DNA of 64,000 nt from Providencia vermicola (GCF_010748935.1 NZ_CP048796.1:3723001-3787000), one strand, 5' to 3'. Counted from the stretch's first letter, positions 27,837 through 36,825 are shown. Notes: generated by a model not told the origin, from the sequence alone. Numbers and translations are program-made.

Positions 27837-28997
27837 TTACTTAAACAAACGCTCTGGATTTACTGTGAATTTTGCTAACTTATCGATATCTAGTTCGATA
27901 CCAAGTCCCGGTAATTTTGGAATCGTTAAATAACCCTGCTCATCCACTTTGAATGGTGTTTTAACAATGCCATCGATATATTGGCTACCACCAATAAACT
28001 CGACAAAGTCCACTTGTGGGAAAGCGGCCGCCATTTGTAAGTCAGCCGCCAGCCCCATTGCGGTATTCCAACCGTGTCCAACATACTTAACCCCAAACTC
28101 ATCAGCGAGCCATGCGATTCGACGTTGCTCTGAGATGCCTCCCACTTTCGTCACATCAGGCTGAACGATATCGAATGCTCCTTGTGAGAGCCATGGTAAG
28201 AAAGATTGACGACGGGTTAATACTTCACCACCGGCAATAGGTACTGGGCTTTCTTTACGCAGCACTTTAAAGTCTTCAAGGTCATCAGGACGTAACGCTT
28301 CTTCAAACCAACCAACTTGATATTCCGCTAACATATGCGATGTTTGGATTGCCCATTTCAAACCGTTTGGCCAATATGCATCACTTGCTCCCGCATCAAC
28401 TAACAAGTGTGATTCGTACCCTGCCGCATCTCTTGCCGCTTCCACAATTGCTCTATCTAATTTGGCATCGTTATTACGTCCAAATGGTCCCCAACCAATT
28501 TTAAATGCTTTAAAACCAAGCTTTTTATAATCAGAGATCACGTTGAACATTGTCTCTGGTTCTTCCATAAGTAAAGAGCAATACGGCTGTACTTTGGAAC
28601 GATAATTACCGCCAAGTAACGTACTGACAGGTAGCCCTGTTGCTTTACCTAAAATATCCCACAAAGCAATATCAATACCGCTAATCGTATGTGTTAACGT
28701 TCCCCCACGCCCCATCCAGAATGTATTTTGTCTAAGTTTTTCAGACACTCTTTCTGGCTGCAATGCACTTTCACCAATACATAAAGATGCCAGTACAGGA
28801 ATAGCGGCTTCAACTAAGCGACCATCGGTAAAAACGCTGCCGTACCCCGTGATGCCAGCATCGGTATGCACCGCAATAATGGCGTGGATCGAATCTTCTG
28901 GCTTGATTTCATTAGACCATCCCCCTTTTGGGCTCTCCCCAAATAAAGGCACGGCAACAATTTCAGTAATTTTTATGTCTTCAAGCATGTTGTTCAT
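27837..28997 (-). CDS. Mandelate racemase/muconate lactonizing enzyme family protein (probable sugar-acid dehydratase)
   Basis: A 386-residue enolase-superfamily protein. The N-terminal capping domain is followed by a TIM barrel with FKIGWGPFG (catalytic Lys region, about residue 166), metal ligands in LLVDAGASD, WFEEALRPDD and GGEVLTRR, and the late HGWNTAMG histidine. The pattern suits the mandelate racemase subgroup, many of which dehydrate aldonic or aldaric acids. AAGG precedes the ATG. With the ACS transporter downstream and a GntR regulator divergent, a sugar-acid catabolic role is the best inference. The exact substrate is unknown. Confidence 0.83.
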   Translation of the reverse strand: MNNMLEDIKITEIVAVPLFGESPKGGWSNEIKPEDSIHAIIAVHTDAGITGYGSVFTDGRLVEAAIPVLASLCIGESALQPERVSEKLRQNTFWMGRGGTLTHTISGIDIALWDILGKATGLPVSTLLGGNYRSKVQPYCSLLMEEPETMFNVISDYKKLGFKAFKIGWGPFGRNNDAKLDRAIVEAARDAAGYESHLLVDAGASDAYWPNGLKWAIQTSHMLAEYQVGWFEEALRPDDLEDFKVLRKESPVPIAGGEVLTRRQSFLPWLSQGAFDIVQPDVTKVGGISEQRRIAWLADEFGVKYVGHGWNTAMGLAADLQMAAAFPQVDFVEFIGGSQYIDGIVKTPFKVDEQGYLTIPKLPGLGIELDIDKLAKFTVNPERLFK

Positions 28998-29050
28998 GTT
29001 TTTTCCTTCTCTTACTTAACTGTATTTGAGGCATTTAACAACATTGTAAG

Positions 29051-29079
29051 ATTGTATACAATATTCAATTGTTGAATAT
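29051..29079. promoter_or_regulatory. Overlapping palindromes, probable GntR operator
   Basis: ATTGTATACAAT (29051-29062) is a perfect 12-bp palindrome of the type bound by FadR-subfamily GntR proteins. It abuts ATATTCAA-TTG-TTGAATAT (29061-29079). They lie between the dehydratase gene and the GntR gene, about 55 bp upstream of the former, and fit autoregulation plus operon control. Confidence 0.7.
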
Positions 29080-29237
29080 GTGATCCATTCTGGGTTTATC
29101 CCCTCTCGAAAAAATATCGCGATAGTGGGTTTTTTATTGGTTTATTGCTAGCCAATGTGATAATTTTGATGCATTAAAGGCGCAATCAACTACCAATTAA
29201 TTCTTTGATTAGTAACAAATTTAATAGGCTAAACATC

Positions 29238-29969
29238 ATGACCGTTGGAAAAGGGAAACAATCGCAGAAAATCACCTCGCAAGAAGACTATTGGAAGCCA
29301 ATCAAAGCAAGGACACTCACTGATGATGTGGTAGATAAAATTGTCGAGGCAGCAACGCGTGGATTTATCCTGCCTGGGGATCGTATTGTTGAAAAAGAAA
29401 TTGCGGAAAAAATGAATGTCAGCCGTGTTCCTGTTAGAGAAGCCTTAAGAGTATTAGAAAGCCAAGGGATCGTGATTAATGAGCCATTTAAAGGCATACG
29501 AATGGCCCCCGTTTCAGAAGAGAGGCTGGATGAACTGATCGAAGTCAGAATTCTATTAGAACGACAAGCGATTAAAACCTTTATCGCTAAACACAAGCAT
29601 TTAGACCCACAATCTATCGAACAGCTAAACCAGTGTATTGTGCAAATGGCGCGAGCAGCAAAATTAGCGGATAGCTATGAGTTCTCGCTTTGTGACGTGA
29701 ATTTCCATCGGACATTATGCCAATTAAGCGGGAACAATACCCTAACCGCATTATGGGAAAACGTCTCTAAACAGTTGACAATTATTATTGGGATATCCAC
29801 CTTTACCAAGCCTATGGAAGAAATTATTGATGAGCACAAAGTGCTATTAGATAAAATACGCTCAGGGGATCTCAATATTCTAGAAACAGAAATCAAAGAG
29901 CATATTCGCAATCAAAATAAAGAAATAAACTTTAATCAAGCTATTGATAAAAAAAGAGAGCCCAAATAA
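29238..29969 (+). CDS. GntR family transcriptional regulator (FCD-type)
   Basis: A 243-residue regulator with an N-terminal winged helix (residues about 20-90, with GDRIVEKEIAEKMNVSRVPVREALRVLESQGIV) and a C-terminal FCD ligand-binding domain (FHRTLCQLSGNNTL, DEHKVLLDKIRSGD). ATG 29238 is used; a TTG at 29205 in frame lacks a ribosome-binding site. It is divergent from the dehydratase-transporter-cupin genes and probably represses them until a sugar acid binds. Confidence 0.85.
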   Translation: MTVGKGKQSQKITSQEDYWKPIKARTLTDDVVDKIVEAATRGFILPGDRIVEKEIAEKMNVSRVPVREALRVLESQGIVINEPFKGIRMAPVSEERLDELIEVRILLERQAIKTFIAKHKHLDPQSIEQLNQCIVQMARAAKLADSYEFSLCDVNFHRTLCQLSGNNTLTALWENVSKQLTIIIGISTFTKPMEEIIDEHKVLLDKIRSGDLNILETEIKEHIRNQNKEINFNQAIDKKREPK

Positions 29970-30208
29970 ATAAACCTAACGTAGCCCTCGATAAAAAGGC
30001 CGTGTTAATGAACACGCAAGCGAAAACACTTAGCGCCTAACCTGCAAAGGAGCATCTTGGCTAATCATTACCTATCTCAGGGAAGTTTTTTCGATAGAAT
30101 TTGCACATATCACGACGAATTTGAGCTTTCCAGCGTACTAAAGAACCCAAATATCGAGTCTCTATTTTCGGCGCATTTGCGTGGATTGAAACTTTATCAT
30201 TATCCATC

Positions 30209-30235
30209 AATACGGGCGCCTATTGCGCCCGTATT
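30209..30235. terminator. Terminator before sugE 3' end
   Basis: AATACGGGCGC (30209-30219) pairs perfectly with GCGCCCGTATT (30225-30235) around a 5-base loop. It is 16 bp beyond the sugE stop on the minus strand and can also stop transcription from the GntR gene. Confidence 0.8.
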
Positions 30236-30251
30236 AACGAGTATATTTATG

Positions 30252-30566
30252 TTAGCTTGAAACTTTTAGACCGATTAAACCGGTAATAATTAATGCCAAA
30301 CTTAATAAACGAAATATATTGGCAGACTCACCAAGAAATATAATCCCAACTATCGCGGTTCCCACAGCGCCTATTCCAGTCCAAATCGCATAGGCTGTCC
30401 CTGCGGGCAGATCACGCATTGCATAGGCAAGCAACCCCATACTGGCAATAATCGCGACAATTGTAACAATACTAGGGGTAAGACGAGTGAAACCGTGGGT
30501 GTATTTTAAACCAACCGCCCAAACAATTTCTAAAAGGCCTGCAAACAATAGGATTACCCAAGCCAT
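30252..30566 (-). CDS. gdx: Guanidinium exporter Gdx (SugE), SMR family
   Basis: Gdx exports guanidinium in exchange for protons. The 104-residue protein has four membrane helices, the essential Glu13 in [16 protein letters not shown] and the family stretch [27 protein letters not shown] sits before the ATG. The guanidine-II riboswitch upstream identifies the physiological substrate as guanidinium and separates it from drug-exporting EmrE-like proteins. Confidence 0.96.
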   Translation of the reverse strand: MAWVILLFAGLLEIVWAVGLKYTHGFTRLTPSIVTIVAIIASMGLLAYAMRDLPAGTAYAIWTGIGAVGTAIVGIIFLGESANIFRLLSLALIITGLIGLKVSS

Positions 30567-30587
30567 TGCTGTAACTCCATAAACAAT

Positions 30588-30636
30588 GCGGGGTCGTCCC
30601 CAAATTTTATGACGATCACTTAGGTCGTCCTAAGCG
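30588..30636 (-). promoter_or_regulatory. Guanidine-II (mini-ykkC) riboswitch
   Basis: On the minus strand two short hairpins lie in tandem: CTTAGG-ACGA-CCTAAG (30634-30619) and GGGG-ACGA-CCCC (30601-30590). Both carry the diagnostic ACGR tetraloop, are separated by about 17 nt, and precede the gdx ribosome-binding site by roughly 15 nt. This is the defining architecture of the guanidine-II class, which frees translation when guanidinium is bound. Confidence 0.96.
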
Positions 30637-30834
30637 CGTATGATATGAGAGGGTATTATAAACATTCAATTTAAAGGTCTCAAGTAAGAAAATATAACAA
30701 TTAAATCCAAATAAGTGATTTAAATTAACTTAATTGTACTGTAATGGCTTACAAGAGCATCTTTATTATCGCATATGAATATGTTCAAGAGTAAAGTGTT
30801 TTACTCTAAATAAAAAATCAACTGAGAAAATAAC

Positions 30835-31743
30835 ATGAAGTTCAAAGATGTATTGCTCGCTCTTTGTGTCGTCATCATTTGGGGTGTTAATTTTGTCATT
30901 ATCAAATTAGGCGTTACCGCTCTACCGCCTTTGCTCTTAGGGGCTTTACGCTTTGTTTTTGTTGCGTTTCCAGCTATTTTCTTTTTCAGGCGTCCCCGTA
31001 TCCCATTTAGACTACTTCTACTTTATGGATTAACCATCAGCTTTGGGCAATTTGCATTTCTATTTTGTGCAATTCGAGTGGGTATGCCAGCGGGGATCAC
31101 TTCGGTTATTTTGCAATCACAAGCTTTTTTCACCTTGCTACTCGGCGCTGTCATTTTAAAAGAAAAATTACAATTAACTCATTATATCGGTATGTTTATT
31201 GCCGTGATTGGTTTAACCATATTAGCGAATGGCGGAACCAACAGTGGCCTTGATGATATTCCGTTACTTGGTTTAACTTTTACTTTGATCGCAGGACTTT
31301 CATGGGCTTGTGGCAATATTACGAACCGAATCATTATGCAGCATGAAGGCGAAGAAAAATGCAGCGCCCTCTCCTTAGTCAGTTGGAGTGCCCTTATCCC
31401 AATCATACCTTTCTTTGTCAGTTCATGGATTTTTGAAGGTGAAGAAGCGATTTTACACGGGTTAGCAGGCTTTGATTGGTCAGTATTCGGTACGATTATT
31501 TACCTTGCATATTTATCAACTTTTGTCGGTTATGGATTATGGGGTGTTTTACTCGGGCGTTATGAAGCGTGGCGTGTTGCACCATTTTCGCTGTTAGTTC
31601 CCTTGTTCGGGTTAAGTAGTAGTGCCGTATTCCTTGGTGAACAAATTAATAGGGTACAAATTGCTGGCCTGACTTTTATTATGTTTGGCTTAATTATCAC
31701 CTTATTTGGTCGGAAACTCATTCAACGCGTTAGACAGATTTAA
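30835..31743 (+). CDS. eamA: Cysteine/O-acetylserine exporter EamA
   Basis: A 302-residue, ten-helix drug/metabolite transporter with two EamA repeats. VIIWGVNFVIIKLGV at the start, PAIFFFRRPRIPFRLLLLYGLTISFGQFAFLFCAI and SWACGNITNR match E. coli EamA (YdeD), which exports cysteine-pathway metabolites. A modest GAGAAA precedes the ATG. It stands alone, divergent from gdx. Confidence 0.88.
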   Translation: MKFKDVLLALCVVIIWGVNFVIIKLGVTALPPLLLGALRFVFVAFPAIFFFRRPRIPFRLLLLYGLTISFGQFAFLFCAIRVGMPAGITSVILQSQAFFTLLLGAVILKEKLQLTHYIGMFIAVIGLTILANGGTNSGLDDIPLLGLTFTLIAGLSWACGNITNRIIMQHEGEEKCSALSLVSWSALIPIIPFFVSSWIFEGEEAILHGLAGFDWSVFGTIIYLAYLSTFVGYGLWGVLLGRYEAWRVAPFSLLVPLFGLSSSAVFLGEQINRVQIAGLTFIMFGLIITLFGRKLIQRVRQI

Positions 31744-32088
31744 TCACCATCATAAGTTACGCTGGAGAAGCTCTCTCTCCAGTTGCCTCCCCTTAATAAG
31801 TGAGTCACCTCCCCCCTAGATAAATAACCATATGGAATATAATCCCAAAAGCCTACAATTTAATAGCATTAACACATCATCCTGATAATGTCCTTTAGCT
31901 TAAATCAAAATAAAATCCAGCCAGTCATCACAATTTAGTGATGTAAATTGCAGTTATGAAATTTATTTTCACCTCAGCATTGGTTTCACGTTTTAGCTAT
32001 TTTGTCTTTTCGTCAACAGCGGCTATATGTGTCAGTAATCTACAAAGATAATTAATAACAGTTTGATAATAAGACGGATGGAAAGGCT
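31744..32088. promoter_or_regulatory. eamA-cstA spacer with palindrome
   Basis: A 345-bp spacer without a gene. CATCAC-AATTTA-GTGATG (31926-31943) is a perfect interrupted palindrome, and AGTGA-TGTAAA-TTGCA (31937-31952) is a weak CRP-like match. E. coli cstA is CRP-activated, so one of these may be the regulatory site. Confidence 0.35.
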
Positions 32089-34182
32089 ATGGGTAAACAA
32101 TTAATTTGGATTGTACTAGCAATACTCGGTGCTTTTGCTCTTGGTTATGTTGCATTAAACCGCGGAGAGCAGATCAATGCGCTATGGATCGTCATTGCCG
32201 CTGTTTGTATCTATTTAGTCGCCTATCGTTACTATGGGCTATTTATCGCCAAAAAAGTACTGCAAGTTGATGAAACACGCATGACACCATCAATTCGCCA
32301 TAATGATGGTTTAGACTATGTTCCAACAGATAAAAAAATTCTATTCGGTCACCATTTTGCCGCTATTGCTGGTGCCGGCCCACTAGTTGGTCCTGTTCTT
32401 GCTGCACAAATGGGCTACTTACCCGGTATGTTATGGATCCTCGCGGGGGTTGTTCTAGCCGGCGCGGTTCAAGACTTTATGGTGCTATTTGTTTCAACTC
32501 GCCGAGATGGTCGTTCATTAGGAGAGCTCGTCAAAGAAGAGATGGGGAATACGGCGGGTATTATTGCTCTGATAGCCTGTTTTATGATTATGGTGATTAT
32601 TCTTGCCGTACTCGCGATGATTGTCGTCAAAGCACTGACTCACAGCCCCTGGGGAACCTATACTGTTGCCTTCACTATCCCCCTCGCTATCTTTATGGGG
32701 ATATATACTCGTTATATCCGTCCGGGGCGTATCGGAGAAGTTTCAATTATTGGTTTAGTATTCCTTATATTCGCTATTATTTCAGGGGGTTGGGTTGCTG
32801 AAAGTGAAACATGGGCACCTTACTTTGATTATACTGGAGTACAATTGACTTGGATGCTAGTCGGCTATGGCTTCGTGGCGGCAGTACTACCCGTTTGGTT
32901 ATTACTCGCTCCTCGTGACTATCTTTCTACCTTCTTAAAAATTGGAACCATTATCGGTTTAGCCATTGGGATTTTAATTTTAAATCCTAACTTGCAAATG
33001 CCATCATTGACAAAGTTTGTTGATGGTACAGGCCCTGTGTGGGCAGGTGATCTGTTTCCATTCCTGTTTATTACCATTGCGTGTGGGGCCGTTTCAGGTT
33101 TCCATGCATTGATCTCTTCAGGCACCACACCCAAAATGCTGGCGAATGAAAACCAAGCCTGTTTTATTGGTTATGGCGGCATGCTGATGGAATCTTTCGT
33201 TGCTATCATGGCGCTGGTTGCAGCTTGTGTCATTGACCCTGGTGTCTATTTTGCAATGAACAGCCCTATCGCCATGCTGGCTCCAGCTGGTACAGAAGAT
33301 GTTGTCGCGTCAGCTGCACAAGTGGTGAGCAGCTGGGGTTTCCAAATCACGCCGGATCAGTTAACAAATATCGCAAATGAAGTTGGTGAAAACAGTATTA
33401 TTTCCCGTGCGGGGGGAGCTCCGACACTCGCCGTTGGTATGGCTTATATTCTGCATGGTGCTCTCGGCGGCTTAATGAATGTCTCCTTCTGGTATCATTT
33501 CGCCATCCTGTTTGAAGCCTTGTTTATTTTAACCGCTGTCGATGCAGGAACCCGTGCTGCGCGCTTTATGCTACAAGATTTGCTAGGCGTTATTTCACCG
33601 TCATTAAAACGGACCGATTCGCTACCTGCAAACTTAGTGGCAACTGCATTATGTGTGCTTGCTTGGGGGTATTTCCTTCATCAAGGCGTTGTTGATCCTC
33701 TTGGTGGTATCAACACCTTATGGCCACTATTTGGTATTGCGAACCAAATGCTAGCCGGTATGGCATTGATGCTATGTGCCGTTGTCTTGTTCAAAATGAA
33801 GCGCCAAAAATACGCATGGGTGGCTTTAGTACCGACAGCATGGCTGTTAGTCTGTACTATGGTGGCTGGATGGGAAAAAACCTTCAGTGAGGATGCTCGT
33901 GTAGGCTTCTTAGCGGTTGCGAATAAATTCCAAGCAATGATTGATAGCGGAAACATTCCATCGCAATACACTGAATCTCAGTTGGTCCAATTGATTTTTA
34001 ATAACCGCTTAGATGCGGGACTAACCATTTTCTTTATGATTGTCGTCGTCGTATTGGCCCTATTCTCAATTCGTACCGCAATGAAAGCGTTGAAATCTTC
34101 TGAACCAACGGCAAACGAAGTGCCATACCAACCGATGCCAGCTAACTATCAGGAGATCGTCGCCAATACCCGTCATCATTAA
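32089..34182 (+). CDS. cstA: Carbon starvation protein CstA, pyruvate/peptide transporter
   Basis: CstA is a large inner-membrane carrier induced by carbon starvation, implicated in peptide and pyruvate uptake. The 697-residue protein has about 16-18 membrane segments and the signature HHFAAIAGAGPLVGPVLAAQMGYLPG (residues about 86-111), then GTDPKM-like SSGTTPKMLANE and LWPLFGIANQMLAGMAL. The length matches E. coli CstA (701). ybdD follows after a hairpin element. Confidence 0.97.
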   Translation: MGKQLIWIVLAILGAFALGYVALNRGEQINALWIVIAAVCIYLVAYRYYGLFIAKKVLQVDETRMTPSIRHNDGLDYVPTDKKILFGHHFAAIAGAGPLVGPVLAAQMGYLPGMLWILAGVVLAGAVQDFMVLFVSTRRDGRSLGELVKEEMGNTAGIIALIACFMIMVIILAVLAMIVVKALTHSPWGTYTVAFTIPLAIFMGIYTRYIRPGRIGEVSIIGLVFLIFAIISGGWVAESETWAPYFDYTGVQLTWMLVGYGFVAAVLPVWLLLAPRDYLSTFLKIGTIIGLAIGILILNPNLQMPSLTKFVDGTGPVWAGDLFPFLFITIACGAVSGFHALISSGTTPKMLANENQACFIGYGGMLMESFVAIMALVAACVIDPGVYFAMNSPIAMLAPAGTEDVVASAAQVVSSWGFQITPDQLTNIANEVGENSIISRAGGAPTLAVGMAYILHGALGGLMNVSFWYHFAILFEALFILTAVDAGTRAARFMLQDLLGVISPSLKRTDSLPANLVATALCVLAWGYFLHQGVVDPLGGINTLWPLFGIANQMLAGMALMLCAVVLFKMKRQKYAWVALVPTAWLLVCTMVAGWEKTFSEDARVGFLAVANKFQAMIDSGNIPSQYTESQLVQLIFNNRLDAGLTIFFMIVVVVLALFSIRTAMKALKSSEPTANEVPYQPMPANYQEIVANTRHH

Positions 34183-34232
34183 CCAGATAAAGGTGACACG
34201 ATGACGGCAAGTATGCCGCAGCTCTAACGCTA

Positions 34233-34252
34233 AGCCCCTTGTATAAGGGGCT
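34233..34252. repeat. Left copy of duplicated hairpin (copy 2)
   Basis: AGCCCCTT-GTAT-AAGGGGCT, a perfect 20-bp palindrome, repeated exactly at 34394-34413 on the other side of the 141-bp element. Its sequence is unrelated to the hairpin around copy 1. Confidence 0.87.
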
Positions 34253-34393
34253 CAGACTGCTGACAAACCTATGATGTTTGGCGGCAAGTCGAATAGGTTT
34301 TGAAAATAAACGAGGAAAATCAATTTATTGATTTTCGGCTGATAACACAAAGTGGGAAAAACCACGTTTTTATCCCACTTTGTCAACAACCTC
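34253..34393. mobile_element. 141-bp MITE-like element, copy 2
   Basis: Same 141-bp element as 20279-20419 (7 substitutions, no gaps). It contains three predicted stems: ACAAACCTAT/ATAGGTTTTG (one mismatch), GAAAATCAAT/ATTGATTTTC (perfect) and ACAAAGTGGGA/TCCCACTTTGT (perfect here, mismatched in copy 1). It lies between cstA and ybdD, two genes usually co-transcribed, so the RNA would carry five successive hairpins. Exact 20-bp repeats of the local palindrome flank it. Confidence 0.82.
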
Positions 34394-34413
34394 AGCCCCT
34401 TGTATAAGGGGCT
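34394..34413. repeat. Right copy of duplicated hairpin (copy 2)
   Basis: Exact copy of 34233-34252. Together they read as a 20-bp target duplication covering precisely one hairpin. Confidence 0.87.
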
Positions 34414-34500
34414 AACCCTCTAAAGGTCGCTCGTTAGAATGGTAAGCAACACGCATAAAAACGGTTAAACGATAATATAACGTTAAGTGAGGGAATAACC

Positions 34501-34698
34501 ATGTTTGGTTCACTAGGTAATGCCGCAAAATATCTCGGGCAAGCAGCAAAAATGATGATTGGTGTGCCTGACTATGATAATTACGTTGCACATATGCAGC
34601 TGAATCATCCAGATCAAACACCCATGACGTATGAAGAGTTCTTTAAAGAACGTCAAGATGCTCGCTATGGTGGGAAAGGCGGCTTTAAGTGCTGCTAA
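34501..34698 (+). CDS. ybdD: DUF466 protein YbdD/YjiX
   Basis: A 65-residue protein typical of genes that follow cst[21 protein letters not shown] and [19 protein letters not shown], with a C-terminal CC, match YbdD/YjiX (DUF466). Family members accompany CstA/BtsT pyruvate or peptide carriers and may be needed for transport. GAGGGA precedes the ATG. It is separated from cstA by the repeat element. Confidence 0.93.
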   Translation: MFGSLGNAAKYLGQAAKMMIGVPDYDNYVAHMQLNHPDQTPMTYEEFFKERQDARYGGKGGFKCC

Positions 34699-34724
34699 GC
34701 TGCACTCTCAATTTTAAAAGATAA

Positions 34725-34761
34725 AAAAAACCGTAATGCCATACAAACATTACGGTTTTTT
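34725..34761. terminator. Bidirectional terminator ybdD / efp
   Basis: AAAAAACCGTAATG (34725-34738) pairs with CATTACGGTTTTTT (34748-34761). With A and T tracts on both flanks it can serve both convergent genes. Confidence 0.92.
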
Positions 34762-34780
34762 AGTTTCATTCAAACAGGTA

Positions 34781-35347
34781 TTATTTTACGCGTGAAACGT
34801 ATTCGCCTGAACGAGTATCCACTTTGATCACTTCACCAATCTGAACGAATAGAGGTACTTTAACTACTGCACCTGTGCTCAGCGTAGCTGGCTTACCACC
34901 AGTACCCGCTGTGTCACCTTTCAGACCTGGGTCAGTATCGGTAATTTCTAACTCGACAAAGTTTGGCGGAGTCACTGCGATTGGGCGACCATTCCACAGA
35001 GTCAGAATACAATCGGCTTGGTCGATCAGCCACTTAGCGTTATCACCAACCGCTTTTTCGTCAGCTGCAAGCTGTTCGAAAGTTTCGTTGTTCATGAAAT
35101 GCCAGAACTCACCATCGTTATAAAGGTAAGTTAAGTTCATATCCATGACATCTGCACCTTCGACAGAATCAGTAGACTTAAATGTTTTTTCCAACAGTTT
35201 GTTAGAAATCAGTTTACGAATACGAACACGTGCAAACGCTTGACCTTTACCCGGTTTAACGAATTCACTATCAAGAATTGCACAAGGTTCGCCATCTAAC
35301 ATGATTTTAAGACCTGAGCGGAATTCATTGGTACTATAAGTAGCCAT
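34781..35347 (-). CDS. efp: Elongation factor P
   Basis: EF-P relieves ribosome stalling at polyproline stretches. The 188-residue protein has the three-domain KOW/OB architecture, with the modified Lys34 in VKPGKGQAF. EpmA and EpmB, which beta-lysylate this residue, are both in the window. It is divergent from epmB across 44 bp, the normal enterobacterial arrangement. Confidence 0.98.
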   Translation of the reverse strand: MATYSTNEFRSGLKIMLDGEPCAILDSEFVKPGKGQAFARVRIRKLISNKLLEKTFKSTDSVEGADVMDMNLTYLYNDGEFWHFMNNETFEQLAADEKAVGDNAKWLIDQADCILTLWNGRPIAVTPPNFVELEITDTDPGLKGDTAGTGGKPATLSTGAVVKVPLFVQIGEVIKVDTRSGEYVSRVK

Positions 35348-35391
35348 GGAGATCCTCTAAATTTATACACTAAAAATGGCATAGCCAAAAA

Positions 35392-36420
35392 ATGGTCGAT
35401 ATTGTAACTCAAAATACCTCATCCAGAGAAGTCTGGATACAACAACTTGCTGAAGCAATCACTAATCCTGATGAATTGCTACAAATACTGGGGCTAGAAA
35501 ACCATCAAGCATCGAAAGATGGCAACGACGCACGTAAATTATTTCCATTGCGTGTGCCGAAACCCTTTATTTCGCGCATGAAAAAAGGCGATCCTCAAGA
35601 CCCTCTGCTATTGCAAGTATTAACCGCAAAAGCAGAATTTGATATCTATCCGGATTTTTCCACTGATCCATTAGCAGAACAAAATAATGAGATCCCCAGT
35701 TTACTACATAAATATCACAACCGAGCATTGATGTTGGTGAAAGGAGGCTGTGCGGTAAACTGTCGTTACTGCTTTCGCCGACATTTTCCTTATGAAGATA
35801 ACAAAGGAAACAAAAATAATTGGTTGATAGCTGTGGATTATATAAAAAACCACACTGAACTCAATGAAATCATCTTCTCGGGTGGGGATCCCTTAATGGC
35901 AAAGGATAGTGAACTCGATTGGTTAATCAGCCAACTGGAAGCGATCCCACATATTAAGCGACTCCGGATCCACTCTCGTCTCCCTGTCGTGATTCCTGAA
36001 CGCATTACCGATAATTTATGTAACAGGCTTGCTAGCTCGCGCTTTCAAGTCATCATGGTGACACACCTGAACCATGCTAATGAAATCGATGATAGTTTTA
36101 GAAATGCCATGCAGAAACTCAAAAGCTCAGGTGTGACATTACTCAACCAAAGCGTGCTATTACGCGGAGTTAATGATAATTCAGATACATTGGCTGATTT
36201 AAGTAACGCATTATTTGATGCAGGCATTCTCCCCTATTACCTACATGTTTTAGATAAAGTACAAGGTGCCGCACATTTCTTAGTGAGTGATCAAGAGGCT
36301 AGATTACTCATACAACAGCTACTTGGAAAAGTTTCTGGCTACTTAGTACCTAAATTGGCACGGGAGATTGGCGGAGAGCCGAGTAAAACGTTACTCGACC
36401 TAAATCTGAAGCAGTGCTGA
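35392..36420 (+). CDS. epmB: EF-P beta-lysylation protein EpmB (lysine 2,3-aminomutase-like)
   Basis: EpmB converts (S)-alpha-lysine to (R)-beta-lysine for EpmA. The 342-residue radical SAM enzyme has the CxxxCxxC cluster motif GGCAVNCRYCFRRHFPY (about residues 118-134), PLP-binding features near the C-terminus (VSGYLVPKLAREIGGEPSKT) and MIFSGGDPL-like EIIFSGGDPLM. Length matches E. coli (342). The ribosome-binding site is poor. Confidence 0.96.
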   Translation: MVDIVTQNTSSREVWIQQLAEAITNPDELLQILGLENHQASKDGNDARKLFPLRVPKPFISRMKKGDPQDPLLLQVLTAKAEFDIYPDFSTDPLAEQNNEIPSLLHKYHNRALMLVKGGCAVNCRYCFRRHFPYEDNKGNKNNWLIAVDYIKNHTELNEIIFSGGDPLMAKDSELDWLISQLEAIPHIKRLRIHSRLPVVIPERITDNLCNRLASSRFQVIMVTHLNHANEIDDSFRNAMQKLKSSGVTLLNQSVLLRGVNDNSDTLADLSNALFDAGILPYYLHVLDKVQGAAHFLVSDQEARLLIQQLLGKVSGYLVPKLAREIGGEPSKTLLDLNLKQC

Positions 36421-36426
36421 AATGAA

Positions 36427-36457
36427 AACGCCCGATAAGTCATCGCTATCGGGCGTT
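36427..36457. terminator. Bidirectional terminator epmB / yjeI
   Basis: AACGCCCGATA (36427-36437) pairs perfectly with TATCGGGCGTT (36447-36457) between convergent genes. Confidence 0.88.
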
Positions 36458-36468
36458 ACATGTTCATT

Positions 36469-36813
36469 TTAGGGACACTTATAAACTTGCCCGATCATCT
36501 TGCTATCGACTGGAATGAAGCTTGAAAGAATAGTTTCACTTGGGCTAGTCGCACCAAAAATGACGTTTCCGCCCATAGCGCCAGCTTTGTTGCGTAGATC
36601 ATTAGCTGCACCACGCATAGAACTTGAATCACTATTGACACCGCTCAACCAGTTGCTTTGAGTTCCTGTTACTTGACCAAGGAGCTGGCAATCACTTCCA
36701 GGTTGGTTTTCAACAAAACGAACTTGTGAGCCTGCGGCAGTTAAATTAGTTGTTGTCGAACAGCCTGCTAAAAGTAGTAATGCAGCAGCACCAAGCAATA
36801 CTTTAATTCGCAT
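36469..36813 (-). CDS. yjeI: DUF4156 outer-membrane-type lipoprotein YjeI
   Basis: A 114-residue lipoprotein: signal peptide MRIKVLLGAAALLLLAGC with lipobox LLAGC. The mature part contains QPGSDCQLLGQVTGTQSNWLSG and a C-terminal GQVYKCP, as in E. coli YjeI (DUF4156, function unknown). The start at 36813 has AGGGA at 7 bp; the alternative ATG at 36825 overlaps that site. It lies between epmB and groL, as in E. coli. Confidence 0.88.
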   Translation of the reverse strand: MRIKVLLGAAALLLLAGCSTTTNLTAAGSQVRFVENQPGSDCQLLGQVTGTQSNWLSGVNSDSSSMRGAANDLRNKAGAMGGNVIFGATSPSETILSSFIPVDSKMIGQVYKCP

Positions 36814-36825
36814 GTTTTCCCTCAT

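Noticed and set aside
30057..30260. 67-codon plus-strand frame (starts with TTG) between the GntR gene and gdx
   Set aside because: It runs through a strong terminator hairpin and overlaps the gdx 3' end; composition is not protein-like, although AGGAG lies upstream.
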